The position numbers were made by a program, and so were the translations under genes. From positions 1,302,001 to 1,366,000 of the forward strand of contig OZ242188.1 of NCBI GenBank assembly GCA_965205785.1: 64,000 bases of DNA. Reading direction: 5' to 3'. The DNA is from BJGV01 sp965205785 (GTDB lineage Bacteria > Pseudomonadota > Gammaproteobacteria > Burkholderiales > Nitrosomonadaceae). Position 1 is the first letter of the stretch. Each line of letters opens with the position of its first letter. A model generated the notes under the pieces. It saw nothing but the letters and a program-made list of their open reading frames with translations, had not been told where the DNA came from and ran no database searches. Shown piece after piece: positions 56,902-64,000 of this stretch.

Positions 56902-56925
56902 CCCTGCTCTCCGATGAGAGCAGGG
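56902..56925. terminator. Hairpin between convergent panC and amoC
   Basis: CCCTGCTCTC-CGAT-GAGAGCAGGG is a perfect 10-bp stem with a four-base loop. There is no T run on either side, so it may stop or stabilise transcripts of panC and amoC without being a classical terminator. Confidence 0.6.
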
Positions 56926-56951
56926 GGGTGTAGTAGGAGGACAGTTAAAGA

Positions 56952-57764
56952 TTAGAGCCGGTTGTTTAGAATGACCTTGCTTTGGTTATTCCAGATCACA
57001 TCTGTCAGATTGGAGTAGCGCGTGATGATTTGTGCTGCAACTCCGCCAGCAAACAGGCCAGACCAACCCAGAATCACGAATCCCCAATGCAATGGAGCAC
57101 TGAAGAGTTCTTCCATGAACCAGAAGGCATGTCCCCATTCGTTAAGACCAACGTTTGGCAGAATCATCAGCGGACCGGCAATCGCAAATACCAAAGGAAA
57201 CGATGTGCCTCTGCTGTATTGCGGCAAACGGGTCATAGCATACAGATAACTGGCAATCCCGCAGACAATGTACATTGGGAAGGAACCATAGAATACGACG
57301 ACATGACTAGGAGTAAAACTAGTGTCGCGTATGATCACCTGGTGCCATGAAGCATCTTGCTCGGTGAAGAAGCTGCCACCCCAGTACACACCAAAGAGGT
57401 AAACGCCCAGCCACATCATCCAGTAGAAATAACGCTTGATTTCCAGCTTCGGATCCAGGTTATCCAGTTGTTCTTTAGTATCCCGTGTTTTCCAGAGCCA
57501 GCCCCAGGTCACTAATGCAAATGTTGGCCATACAACCATGTGTACACGCCACAGACCCATCCAGACTTTCTCGAATTCTGGTTCCATTGAGTCCATTCCA
57601 TGTGAGTAGGCAAAGGTACGCTGATACCAAATCCAGAATATTGCCACTGCCAGCATGAGTGCCATGCCAAATTTATAGTACTTTGAGTCATACCACTGTG
57701 ACTGATCCCAGGAGCCCGAAGACGCTGTGGCTGCCGTTCCAGTCGTTCCGTATGTTGTTGCCAT
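56952..57764 (-). CDS. amoC: Ammonia monooxygenase subunit C (orphan copy)
   Basis: A 270-residue membrane subunit of ammonia monooxygenase, start at 57764 with AGGAGAAACAAC upstream (a frame from 57782 adds six residues). It has about six helices. The metal site DASWH (D137, H141) plus H154 in FTPSH matches the PmoC ligands D156, H160 and H173. LPNVGLNEWGHAFWFMEELF and IITRYSNLTDVIWNNQSK are strongly conserved. No amoA or amoB is beside it, so it is a singleton copy like the extra amoC genes known in Nitrosomonas, thought to help under stress or recovery. GC is about 50%, far above its neighbours. Confidence 0.97.
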   Translation of the reverse strand: MATTYGTTGTAATASSGSWDQSQWYDSKYYKFGMALMLAVAIFWIWYQRTFAYSHGMDSMEPEFEKVWMGLWRVHMVVWPTFALVTWGWLWKTRDTKEQLDNLDPKLEIKRYFYWMMWLGVYLFGVYWGGSFFTEQDASWHQVIIRDTSFTPSHVVVFYGSFPMYIVCGIASYLYAMTRLPQYSRGTSFPLVFAIAGPLMILPNVGLNEWGHAFWFMEELFSAPLHWGFVILGWSGLFAGGVAAQIITRYSNLTDVIWNNQSKVILNNRL

Positions 57765-57853
57765 GTTGTTTCTCCTATTCAAATAAATATAAAAAACTAT
57801 TTACACCATTAACTATCTGTATTGATAAATAGCTCTCGATGATCTAATTAACG

Positions 57854-57890
57854 GAGGCTTTGACTCTTTTATTGAGGCTTTTACTCTTCT
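57854..57890 (-). promoter_or_regulatory. 20-bp-spaced direct repeats upstream of amoC
   Basis: On the plus strand GAGGCTTTGACTCTTTTA (57854-57871) is followed by GAGGCTTTTACTCTTCT (57874-57890), repeating with a 20-base period about 90 bases upstream of amoC. Two tandem sites on the same helix face suggest an operator, but no regulator is identified. Confidence 0.45.
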
Positions 57891-58112
57891 CGCAGATGAT
57901 CAGCTCGTTCAGATTAGCCGACAGAAGTGCCTCAAGTCAAGCAATTTGTTACATAAATTGAGTAATATATCTGTTCTGAAGAGAACGAAATAAGTAGTCT
58001 TTTTGAGGGTAAATTTATATATTTTCTACTGGAAGGATAATCAATCTTAGAATTTCATGGATAATGTATTTAAATCCATATAAAAGAATTGTTTTGAGAA
58101 TAAAATTTTAGT

Positions 58113-60290
58113 ATGCCTATTATTCGTGTCGCCCTTGATGTTCCAGTAAATACTTTATTTGACTATATTGCACCAAGTGCAACAACTCAACATATTGGGG
58201 TTCGGGTACAAGTTCCATTTGGGAAGAAAATGTTAATCGGAGTCATTATTGAGGTGACCAATAGCTCATCTTTTTCAAAGGGGAAACTTAGATCTGCCAA
58301 ATATATTTTTAACGATATGCCTCCCTTACCGAGAGCATTATTGGATCTTTTTAAATTTTGTAGTGAATACTATCATTATCCTCTCGGAGAGGTAGTGATG
58401 AGTGGGATGCCCACTAGATTACGGAGTTCTAGGCCATTTGTAGATAAGCCGCAGGTTAAATCTCAGTTTCATATTACAAAGAAAGGGAAACTAGCTGATA
58501 CAGCTTTGATCTCTAAGAGAAGTACTCTTAAACGTCGTCTCTTGGCTTTATTTAGAGAGTCTAAGGTTGTTAATTTAGTCGAAATAAAACAACTCTCACC
58601 AGGGGCAGTTAAAGTATTAAAAGAACTGATTGAACTAGGATGGGTAGAAGAAGCTGCTTCTTTATTTAAACAAAAAAATTCTATAGAGCCCATTTTAAAT
58701 AAAGAGCAGATGAATGTTGTCAAAAATATTGCTGCTGAAACTAATCAATTCAACGTATGGTTGTTGCATGGCATTACGGGTAGTGGAAAAACTGAAGTTT
58801 ATTTGCGATTAGTCGCATTACAATTGCTTCAAGGGCGACAAACATTGGTGTTAATACCAGAGATTAGCCTGACTCCTCAGTTGGAGACAGTTTTTCGTAC
58901 TCGCTTCCCAACTACTTCAATCATTAGTCTTCATAGTGGTTTAAATGCTTCAGAGCGTGCAAAGGGATGGTTGCAAGCTCTTAATGGCACAGCCCAAATA
59001 ATACTGGGAACACGCCTTTCGGTATTTACACCAATTTCAAATCTAGGACTGATAATCGTAGATGAGGAACAGGATAGCTCATTCAAGCAGCAAAGTGGGT
59101 TGTGCTATTCAGCACGTGATATCGCTATCTTCCGCGCTAAATATATGAATATACCAATAATACTGGGTTCTGCGACACCATCACTGGAAAGTTATTACAA
59201 TGCAATTAATCATCGGTACCGTATGTTACGTTTATCTTCACGAGCTGCCGATAACTCTTCTCTTCCAAGTGTTCGATGTATTGATATCAGAGTAGTAAAG
59301 TCTAGAGAAGGTTTATCTGAACCACTAATTACAGCTCTGAGAAAAAAAATTGAATTAAAGCAGCAGAGTTTAATATTCATTAATCGACGTGGTTTTGCGC
59401 CAGTATTAATGTGTAAATCTTGTACATGGATAGCTACTTGTTCTCGTTGTACGAGTCGTTTGGTAGTGCATTTGCAAGATAAAAATTTACGTTGTCATTA
59501 TTGTGGGTATAAAGAGCGTATTCTATCTTCTTGTCCAGAGTGTGGTGACCAGGATATTGCACCATTTGGTCATGGTACACAGAGAGTAGAAGCTGCGCTA
59601 AAAGAGCAATTTCCTAATGCGAGAATATTACGAATAGATCGGGATAGTATACGCCGTAAAGAAGCGTGGGAGAAAATACTAGAAGAGATTCATGGACAGC
59701 GTGTAGATATTCTTGTTGGCACACAGATTCTCGCAAAAGGGCATAATTTTGTAAATCTAGGGTTGGTTGGAGTTTTAAATCCAGATGCTTCACTTTACAG
59801 TACTGACTTTCGTGCAGCAGAGCATCTATTCTCACAACTTATGCAGGTCGCGGGACGAGCAGGGCGTGCCAGCACTACTGGACAAGTGTTGATTCAAACT
59901 AAATTTCCTAATCATCCATTATATCATGCTTTGCAAAAACACAATTACGAGGAAATTGCAAAGATGCTGTTGACTGAAAGAAAGGTAGCAAGTTTCCCTC
60001 CATATGTTTATCAGGCATTATTGCGGGCAGAAGCGCCCAAGCTTTCTACTGCGTTAGATTTTCTTTCACATGTAATATCAATAGTATATCCGGGCAAAGA
60101 AGTAGAAGTGTTTGATCCTGTTCCTGCACAAATGGCAAAGCTTAAAGGTATGGAGCGGGCACACTTACTAGTGCAGTCTAGCTCACGTAAAGAACTACAA
60201 AAGTTTCTTACTGCATGGCGAGTAAAATTAGATAAGATTTCTGCTCGTAAGATACGTTGGACGCTTGATGTAGATCCAATCGAATTTTAA
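58113..60290 (+). CDS. priA: Primosomal protein N' (PriA helicase)
   Basis: This 725-residue helicase restarts replication at stalled forks. It has an N-terminal DNA-binding region (VALDVPVNTLFDYIAPS), Walker A GITGSGKTEVYLRL near residue 219 and DEEQDSSFKQQ near 316. The zinc-binding cysteines between residues 433 and 480 are CKSC, CSRC, CHYC and CPEC. GTQILAKGHNF and QVAGRAGRA follow. Full length, divergent from amoC. Confidence 0.97.
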   Translation: MPIIRVALDVPVNTLFDYIAPSATTQHIGVRVQVPFGKKMLIGVIIEVTNSSSFSKGKLRSAKYIFNDMPPLPRALLDLFKFCSEYYHYPLGEVVMSGMPTRLRSSRPFVDKPQVKSQFHITKKGKLADTALISKRSTLKRRLLALFRESKVVNLVEIKQLSPGAVKVLKELIELGWVEEAASLFKQKNSIEPILNKEQMNVVKNIAAETNQFNVWLLHGITGSGKTEVYLRLVALQLLQGRQTLVLIPEISLTPQLETVFRTRFPTTSIISLHSGLNASERAKGWLQALNGTAQIILGTRLSVFTPISNLGLIIVDEEQDSSFKQQSGLCYSARDIAIFRAKYMNIPIILGSATPSLESYYNAINHRYRMLRLSSRAADNSSLPSVRCIDIRVVKSREGLSEPLITALRKKIELKQQSLIFINRRGFAPVLMCKSCTWIATCSRCTSRLVVHLQDKNLRCHYCGYKERILSSCPECGDQDIAPFGHGTQRVEAALKEQFPNARILRIDRDSIRRKEAWEKILEEIHGQRVDILVGTQILAKGHNFVNLGLVGVLNPDASLYSTDFRAAEHLFSQLMQVAGRAGRASTTGQVLIQTKFPNHPLYHALQKHNYEEIAKMLLTERKVASFPPYVYQALLRAEAPKLSTALDFLSHVISIVYPGKEVEVFDPVPAQMAKLKGMERAHLLVQSSSRKELQKFLTAWRVKLDKISARKIRWTLDVDPIEF

Positions 60291-60403
60291 AAAGAATAAT
60301 ATTTCATCAACTAGTTTTTCTAAGGACAGACTACATATGAAACTTTTTAGCAAAATTTGTTTTTCAGTAGTCGTAAATTGATTTTTACTGGCTTATGGTT
60401 AGC

Positions 60404-61288
60404 CTAGTGAATTTCAGTAAGCAGTTTCTCCAACATGTGCTCTGCCTGATGAAGATAGCTTCCTCCAAATAGATTTAGGTGGTTGAGAATGTGGTAAAGA
60501 TTATAGAGTGTCTTGCGAGTTTTGTAGCAGGGGTCAAGTGGGTAAGCTTCGCTGTAAGCTGCATAGAAGGTTGTGGAAAAACCACCAAAAAGTTCAGTCA
60601 TAGCAATATCTGTTTCACGATCACCATAATACACAGCTGGATCATACAATACAGGATATCCCGCAAGATCATAACTGTAGTTTCCACTCCATAGATCTCC
60701 ATGTAATAAAGATGCAGCCTGTGGTGTTTCTGGAAAGAAAGTATCTAGTTCTTCCATTAAAAGGTTACCTAGACTCAGTAGTTTTCCTGTATACCCGTTG
60801 GTTTCAGCAAGCTGCAATTGATATCCAAGGCGGTATTTGCGCCAGAACTGTGTCCAATCAAGGGAGAATTTATTAATTTGTGGCGTAGAACCAATAGTAT
60901 TGTTCCGAACCCAACCAAATTTTTTAATAGATATTCGGTGCATTTCTGCTAGTCCTATTCCTAGGGCCGCACTCCCGCTCTTGGAGGTATTATCCATTTC
61001 AATGTACTCTAGTACGAGCCATGCATTATTCTCATTATTTCCCCAACAAACTGGAGTAGGAACTTGCAGAGTATGTGAATCTTTAATTTCTTGTAAACCT
61101 GTAGCCTCTGCTTCAAACATTTGTAAGTTTTTCATTTCATTTAGCTTGACAAAAAAGCTATGTTTCTTGTCTTTAATACAATAAGTTTGGTTAATGCATC
61201 CTCCGTTAATTGAAGAGATTTTATCTGCACTAAAGGAGGTATTGATAGAAGTTGAGATTTGTGCAGCAATATCTAGCCAAGGAGACAT
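60404..61288 (-). CDS. Fructosamine kinase family protein
   Basis: 294 residues of the fructosamine/ketosamine-3-kinase family, which phosphorylate protein-bound sugars so that glycation can be reversed. It has INGGCINQTYCIKDKKHSFF, the catalytic HGDLWSGNYSYD near residue 194, and YDPAVYYGDRETDIAMTELF. It lies 29 bases downstream of argH on the same strand and is probably cotranscribed with it. Confidence 0.93.
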   Translation of the reverse strand: MSPWLDIAAQISTSINTSFSADKISSINGGCINQTYCIKDKKHSFFVKLNEMKNLQMFEAEATGLQEIKDSHTLQVPTPVCWGNNENNAWLVLEYIEMDNTSKSGSAALGIGLAEMHRISIKKFGWVRNNTIGSTPQINKFSLDWTQFWRKYRLGYQLQLAETNGYTGKLLSLGNLLMEELDTFFPETPQAASLLHGDLWSGNYSYDLAGYPVLYDPAVYYGDRETDIAMTELFGGFSTTFYAAYSEAYPLDPCYKTRKTLYNLYHILNHLNLFGGSYLHQAEHMLEKLLTEIH

Positions 61289-61317
61289 AATTTAATAAGT
61301 CTTCAAACTAAGCTTGA

Positions 61318-62730
61318 CTATGATAGCTCTTTTCTAGCTGATTTAATTGCTTTACGTACTTGAGATGGTGCTGTGCCACCAGTATGGTTTCGGCTCTTTA
61401 CTGAACCATCCAAGGTTAATATGCTGAAGATATCTTTTTCAACTAACTGGGAGAATTTTTGTAACTCAGATAGAGTGAGTTCACTCAAATCGCAGTTTTT
61501 CTTCTCAGCAGCTCGCACAGCCTTTGCTACCGCTTCATGCGCGTCACGAAACGGGACTCCCTTTTTTGTAAGATAGTCCGCAAAGTCAGTTGCTGTTGAG
61601 TAGCCACTCATTGCAGTACTACGCATAGTATTTTTATCCACCTGAACTCCTTTAAGCATATCAGCGTAAATACGTAGTGATTCGCTTAGTGTATCTACCG
61701 TATCAAAAAGAGGCTCTTTGTCTTCCTGGTTATCTTTATTATAAGCCAGTGGTTGTGCTTTCATCAGTGTTAGTAAGGCGATAAGATGACCATTTACACG
61801 TCCTGTCTTTCCCCGAACTAATTCGGGAACGTCTGGGTTCTTTTTTTGCGGCATAATAGACGATCCAGTACAAAAACGGTCATTTAGTTGGATAAATCCA
61901 AATGATGGACTCATCCATAAAATTAATTCTTCAGATAATCGTGATAAATGAGTCATGATCAGTGCCGCACAGGAGCAGAACTCTATAGCAAAGTCTCGGT
62001 CAGAAACTGCATCAAGCGAATTTTTACAAATACCTTCAAAACCTAATTTCTTCGCCACCATGTCTCGGTTGATAGGATAGCTGGTTCCTGCTAGTGCCGC
62101 CGCTCCTAATGGGAGGTTATTTACTCGTTTTCTACAGTCAGATAATCGGTCCTTATCACGTCTTAGCATCTCAAAATATGCCATGAGATGATGGCCAAAA
62201 GAGATAGGCTGGGCTATCTGTAAATGTGTTAAGCCAGGCATTAAAGTATCTGTATGCTCTTCAGCAAGATCCAATATTGCAAGTTGCATTTTTTTGATAA
62301 GCTTAATTATGTCGTCGATAGAAGCACGTATATATAGTCGTATATCAGTTGCTATCTGATCATTACGTGAACGTGCCGTATGAAGTCGTTTGCCGGCATC
62401 ACCAACTAATGTAGTGAGACGGTTTTCAATATTGAGATGTACATCTTCTAATTCAAGTTGCCAATCAAATGTACCGTTATAAATTTCATCGCGAATTTGA
62501 TGCAACCCCTTCCCGATCGCGACTAGATCTTTTGTGCTGATGATTCCTGAAGCAGCGAGCATTTGGGCATGAGCGAATGAACCTTGGATATCATATTCTG
62601 CTAGTCGTTGATCAAATTCTACTGATGCAGTGTAACGCTGCACGAGTTTAGAAACAGGCTCTTCAAATCGACCTGACCAGATTCTTCTATTTTTTTTAGT
62701 TAATTGAGTCTTCTTTTTTGGAGTTCTCAT
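61318..62730 (-). CDS. argH: Argininosuccinate lyase
   Basis: 470 residues, final enzyme of arginine synthesis (argininosuccinate to arginine and fumarate). It has WSGRFEEPVSKLVQRYTASV near the start, LHTARSRNDQIATD, GLTHLQIAQPISFGHHLMAY, and the fumarase-superfamily signature GSSIMPQKKNP near residue 293. Length is normal, with a slightly extended lysine-rich N-terminus. Divergent from the sensor kinase gene. Confidence 0.97.
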   Translation of the reverse strand: MRTPKKKTQLTKKNRRIWSGRFEEPVSKLVQRYTASVEFDQRLAEYDIQGSFAHAQMLAASGIISTKDLVAIGKGLHQIRDEIYNGTFDWQLELEDVHLNIENRLTTLVGDAGKRLHTARSRNDQIATDIRLYIRASIDDIIKLIKKMQLAILDLAEEHTDTLMPGLTHLQIAQPISFGHHLMAYFEMLRRDKDRLSDCRKRVNNLPLGAAALAGTSYPINRDMVAKKLGFEGICKNSLDAVSDRDFAIEFCSCAALIMTHLSRLSEELILWMSPSFGFIQLNDRFCTGSSIMPQKKNPDVPELVRGKTGRVNGHLIALLTLMKAQPLAYNKDNQEDKEPLFDTVDTLSESLRIYADMLKGVQVDKNTMRSTAMSGYSTATDFADYLTKKGVPFRDAHEAVAKAVRAAEKKNCDLSELTLSELQKFSQLVEKDIFSILTLDGSVKSRNHTGGTAPSQVRKAIKSARKELS

Positions 62731-62799
62731 AATACCTTGTCAAAAATGAAAGTATGTGCAACCCTTTCTTAACCTTTGTTTATTATTTAAACTTTTAAA

Positions 62800-63813
62800 G
62801 TGGCAAGTATAAATCAAAAATCATATCCAGACTCACTACCAGATTTTCGTAACCTTGGAGTGATACTACGTATTTTGATTATTGTAAACGTTATTGGCTT
62901 TATGGCAGCGTTACTTAGGGCTCCCAATTGGTCAGGGGTTATACCAGAATTTACAGAGATCGCAGTTGTTATCCAGCCAATATTGTTGATGAATTTGCTA
63001 CTATTGTACGGCTTATACAAACCACTTTCACGTTTATCATACACTGCTGGGGTTTGTATGGTGTTAGCAGTGGAACTTATCTTGGCAACAGCAATGTATT
63101 GGTTTGGCGGAATGATGTTAGAGGCCCCGGAAGTGGGAGAAATCTTTCGTTACTGGGTATTATGTCTTGCTGTTACAGGAGTATTGTTGGCATATTTTAA
63201 TTTACGTAGTCGTGCGCTATCTCCTGCCTTTACTGAGGCTCGTTTACAAGCATTACAGTCACGTATTCGGCCTCATTTTTTATTCAACTGTATTAATGCT
63301 GTTTTGTCATTAATTCGTGCTGATCCTAAACGTGCTGAGCATGCATTGGAAGATATGGCTGATTTGTTTCGCGTATTGATGGCTGATAATCGTCAATTGT
63401 CCCCTTTACAGCGGGAAATTGAATTATGTCAGCAGTATTTACAATTAGAACAGTTACGTTTGGGAGAGCGACTTAAAGTAGAGTGGCATATTGATAATCT
63501 ACCATCTGATGCGTTAATTCCACCACTGGTATTACAGCCATTACTTGAAAATGCCGTTTATCATGGTATTGAACCTATAGCTGATACCGGCATTATAAAT
63601 ATTAATATCTATAAAAGTCGCAATGAGGTTCATATGGTTTTACGTAATCCTTATCAGACAGAAGGTAAACACCATAGTGGCAATAAAATGGCACTAAATA
63701 ACATTCGTGAGCGACTGGCATTACACTTTGATGCTGAAAGCAGGCTAGAAAGTAAGGTTAACGACAATGTCTATCAAGTTCACATTATCATCCCATTCGT
63801 AACTAAGGTATAA
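62800..63813 (+). CDS. LytS/AlgZ-type sensor histidine kinase
   Basis: 337 residues, starting at GTG 62800 without a clear ribosome site. Four hydrophobic segments (about residues 25-46, 58-76, 82-104 and 115-130) are followed by the His_kinase domain. It contains RIRPHFLFNCINAVLSLIRA (phospho-accepting His near 159) and the ATP lid LVLQPLLENAVYHGIEP. This matches the AlgZ/FimS subgroup, which pairs with LytTR regulators. The response regulator starts 21 bases downstream. Confidence 0.9.
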   Translation: MASINQKSYPDSLPDFRNLGVILRILIIVNVIGFMAALLRAPNWSGVIPEFTEIAVVIQPILLMNLLLLYGLYKPLSRLSYTAGVCMVLAVELILATAMYWFGGMMLEAPEVGEIFRYWVLCLAVTGVLLAYFNLRSRALSPAFTEARLQALQSRIRPHFLFNCINAVLSLIRADPKRAEHALEDMADLFRVLMADNRQLSPLQREIELCQQYLQLEQLRLGERLKVEWHIDNLPSDALIPPLVLQPLLENAVYHGIEPIADTGIININIYKSRNEVHMVLRNPYQTEGKHHSGNKMALNNIRERLALHFDAESRLESKVNDNVYQVHIIIPFVTKV

Positions 63814-63834
63814 ACTACTTGGGAACAATATGAA

Positions 63835-64000
63835 ATGAGTACTCTTCCGTTAAGCGTTATGGTGGTAGATGACGAAGCCCCGGCTCGTAATCGGCTCATA
63901 GATTTATTACATGACAGCGCGGAGAAAATTCCAGTGCAATTAGTGGGAGAAGCATCAAACGGATTAGAGGCGTTGGAACTATTGCAGGCCGGACACGCAG
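63835..64000 (+). CDS. Response regulator (AlgR/LytTR type), cut by window end
   Basis: The ATG at 63835 opens a receiver domain: LSVMVVDDEAPARNRLIDLL, then VGEASNGLEALELLQAG. The acidic pair DDE is intact. The phosphorylated aspartate and the output domain lie beyond the window. Pairing with the AlgZ-like kinase suggests a LytTR output domain, as in AlgR. Confidence 0.88.
   Translation, partial: MSTLPLSVMVVDDEAPARNRLIDLLHDSAEKIPVQLVGEASNGLEALELLQAGHA

Overview
The window looks like a chromosomal segment of an AT-rich ammonia-oxidising betaproteobacterium of the Nitrosomonas group. The main evidence is a complete orphan ammonia monooxygenase subunit C gene (amoC, 56.9-57.8 kb) with the beta-AOB type sequence and its metal ligands. 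Typical betaproteobacterial housekeeping blocks support this: murA-hisG-hisD, pcnB-folK-deoxynucleoside kinase-panB-panC, ridA-recG, priA, argH, ppc and a LytS/AlgR-type pair. Hand counts of sample lines put ordinary genes near 35-40% GC. amoC and the transporter at 0.6-2.2 kb are nearer 50%. The assignment to genus is an inference from protein sequence.

The left two thirds (1-46 kb) is loosely packed accessory DNA: small lipoproteins, small membrane proteins, stress proteins (CBS, universal stress, DUF2934, DnaJ-like), regulators (tandem MerR, FNR, Rrf2), a TonB-dependent receptor, a Sel1-repeat protein and a His-tailed EamA transporter. Decay is common here. A GGDEF-EAL protein, an MscS-type channel and a membrane protein each carry one frameshift, and an FAD monooxygenase carries one in-frame TGA. 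An ompW gene is cut off by a copy of a CBS gene, and a VOC gene survives as an N-terminal stub. The right third (46.5-64 kb) is dense, intact core metabolism and DNA repair. That contrast argues that the lesions are real and not random sequencing error.

The most unusual unit is at 4.5-6.4 kb. A single gene encodes two complete MerR-type regulators in tandem. Divergent from it is a two-gene operon (four-helix membrane protein plus a small helical protein). Between them lies a textbook MerR-type promoter: TTGATT, a 19-bp spacer holding a CCGTAC-N4-GTAC dyad, then TATAAT. A second copy of the operator lies 62 bp away. This looks like a self-contained thiol or metal-responsive system in which a covalent pseudo-dimer replaces the usual MerR homodimer.

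A second notable unit is a roughly 2.1-kb island in the 3' end of tRNA-Arg(ACG), 33.5-35.7 kb. It is bounded by 45-bp direct repeats, each followed by a terminator hairpin, and carries two membrane-protein genes (one frameshifted) but no integrase. Two repeat families also stand out. A short palindrome occurs five times between genes (0.5, 3.0, 35.9, 36.3 and 37.1 kb). A longer leader element, a hairpin followed by GTGACAAATTGTCAC, occurs upstream of two unrelated genes at 13.0 and 16.1 kb.

Probable regulation visible in the sequence: the MerR promoter above, Fur-box-like dyads upstream of the TonB-dependent receptor, and 20-bp-spaced direct repeats upstream of amoC. Operons inferred from spacing are murA-hisG-hisD, ridA-recG, pcnB-folK-dNK-panB-panC, argH-fructosamine kinase, the kinase/response regulator pair at the right edge, and a membrane protein plus dual-specificity phosphatase pair at 16.4-17.8 kb.
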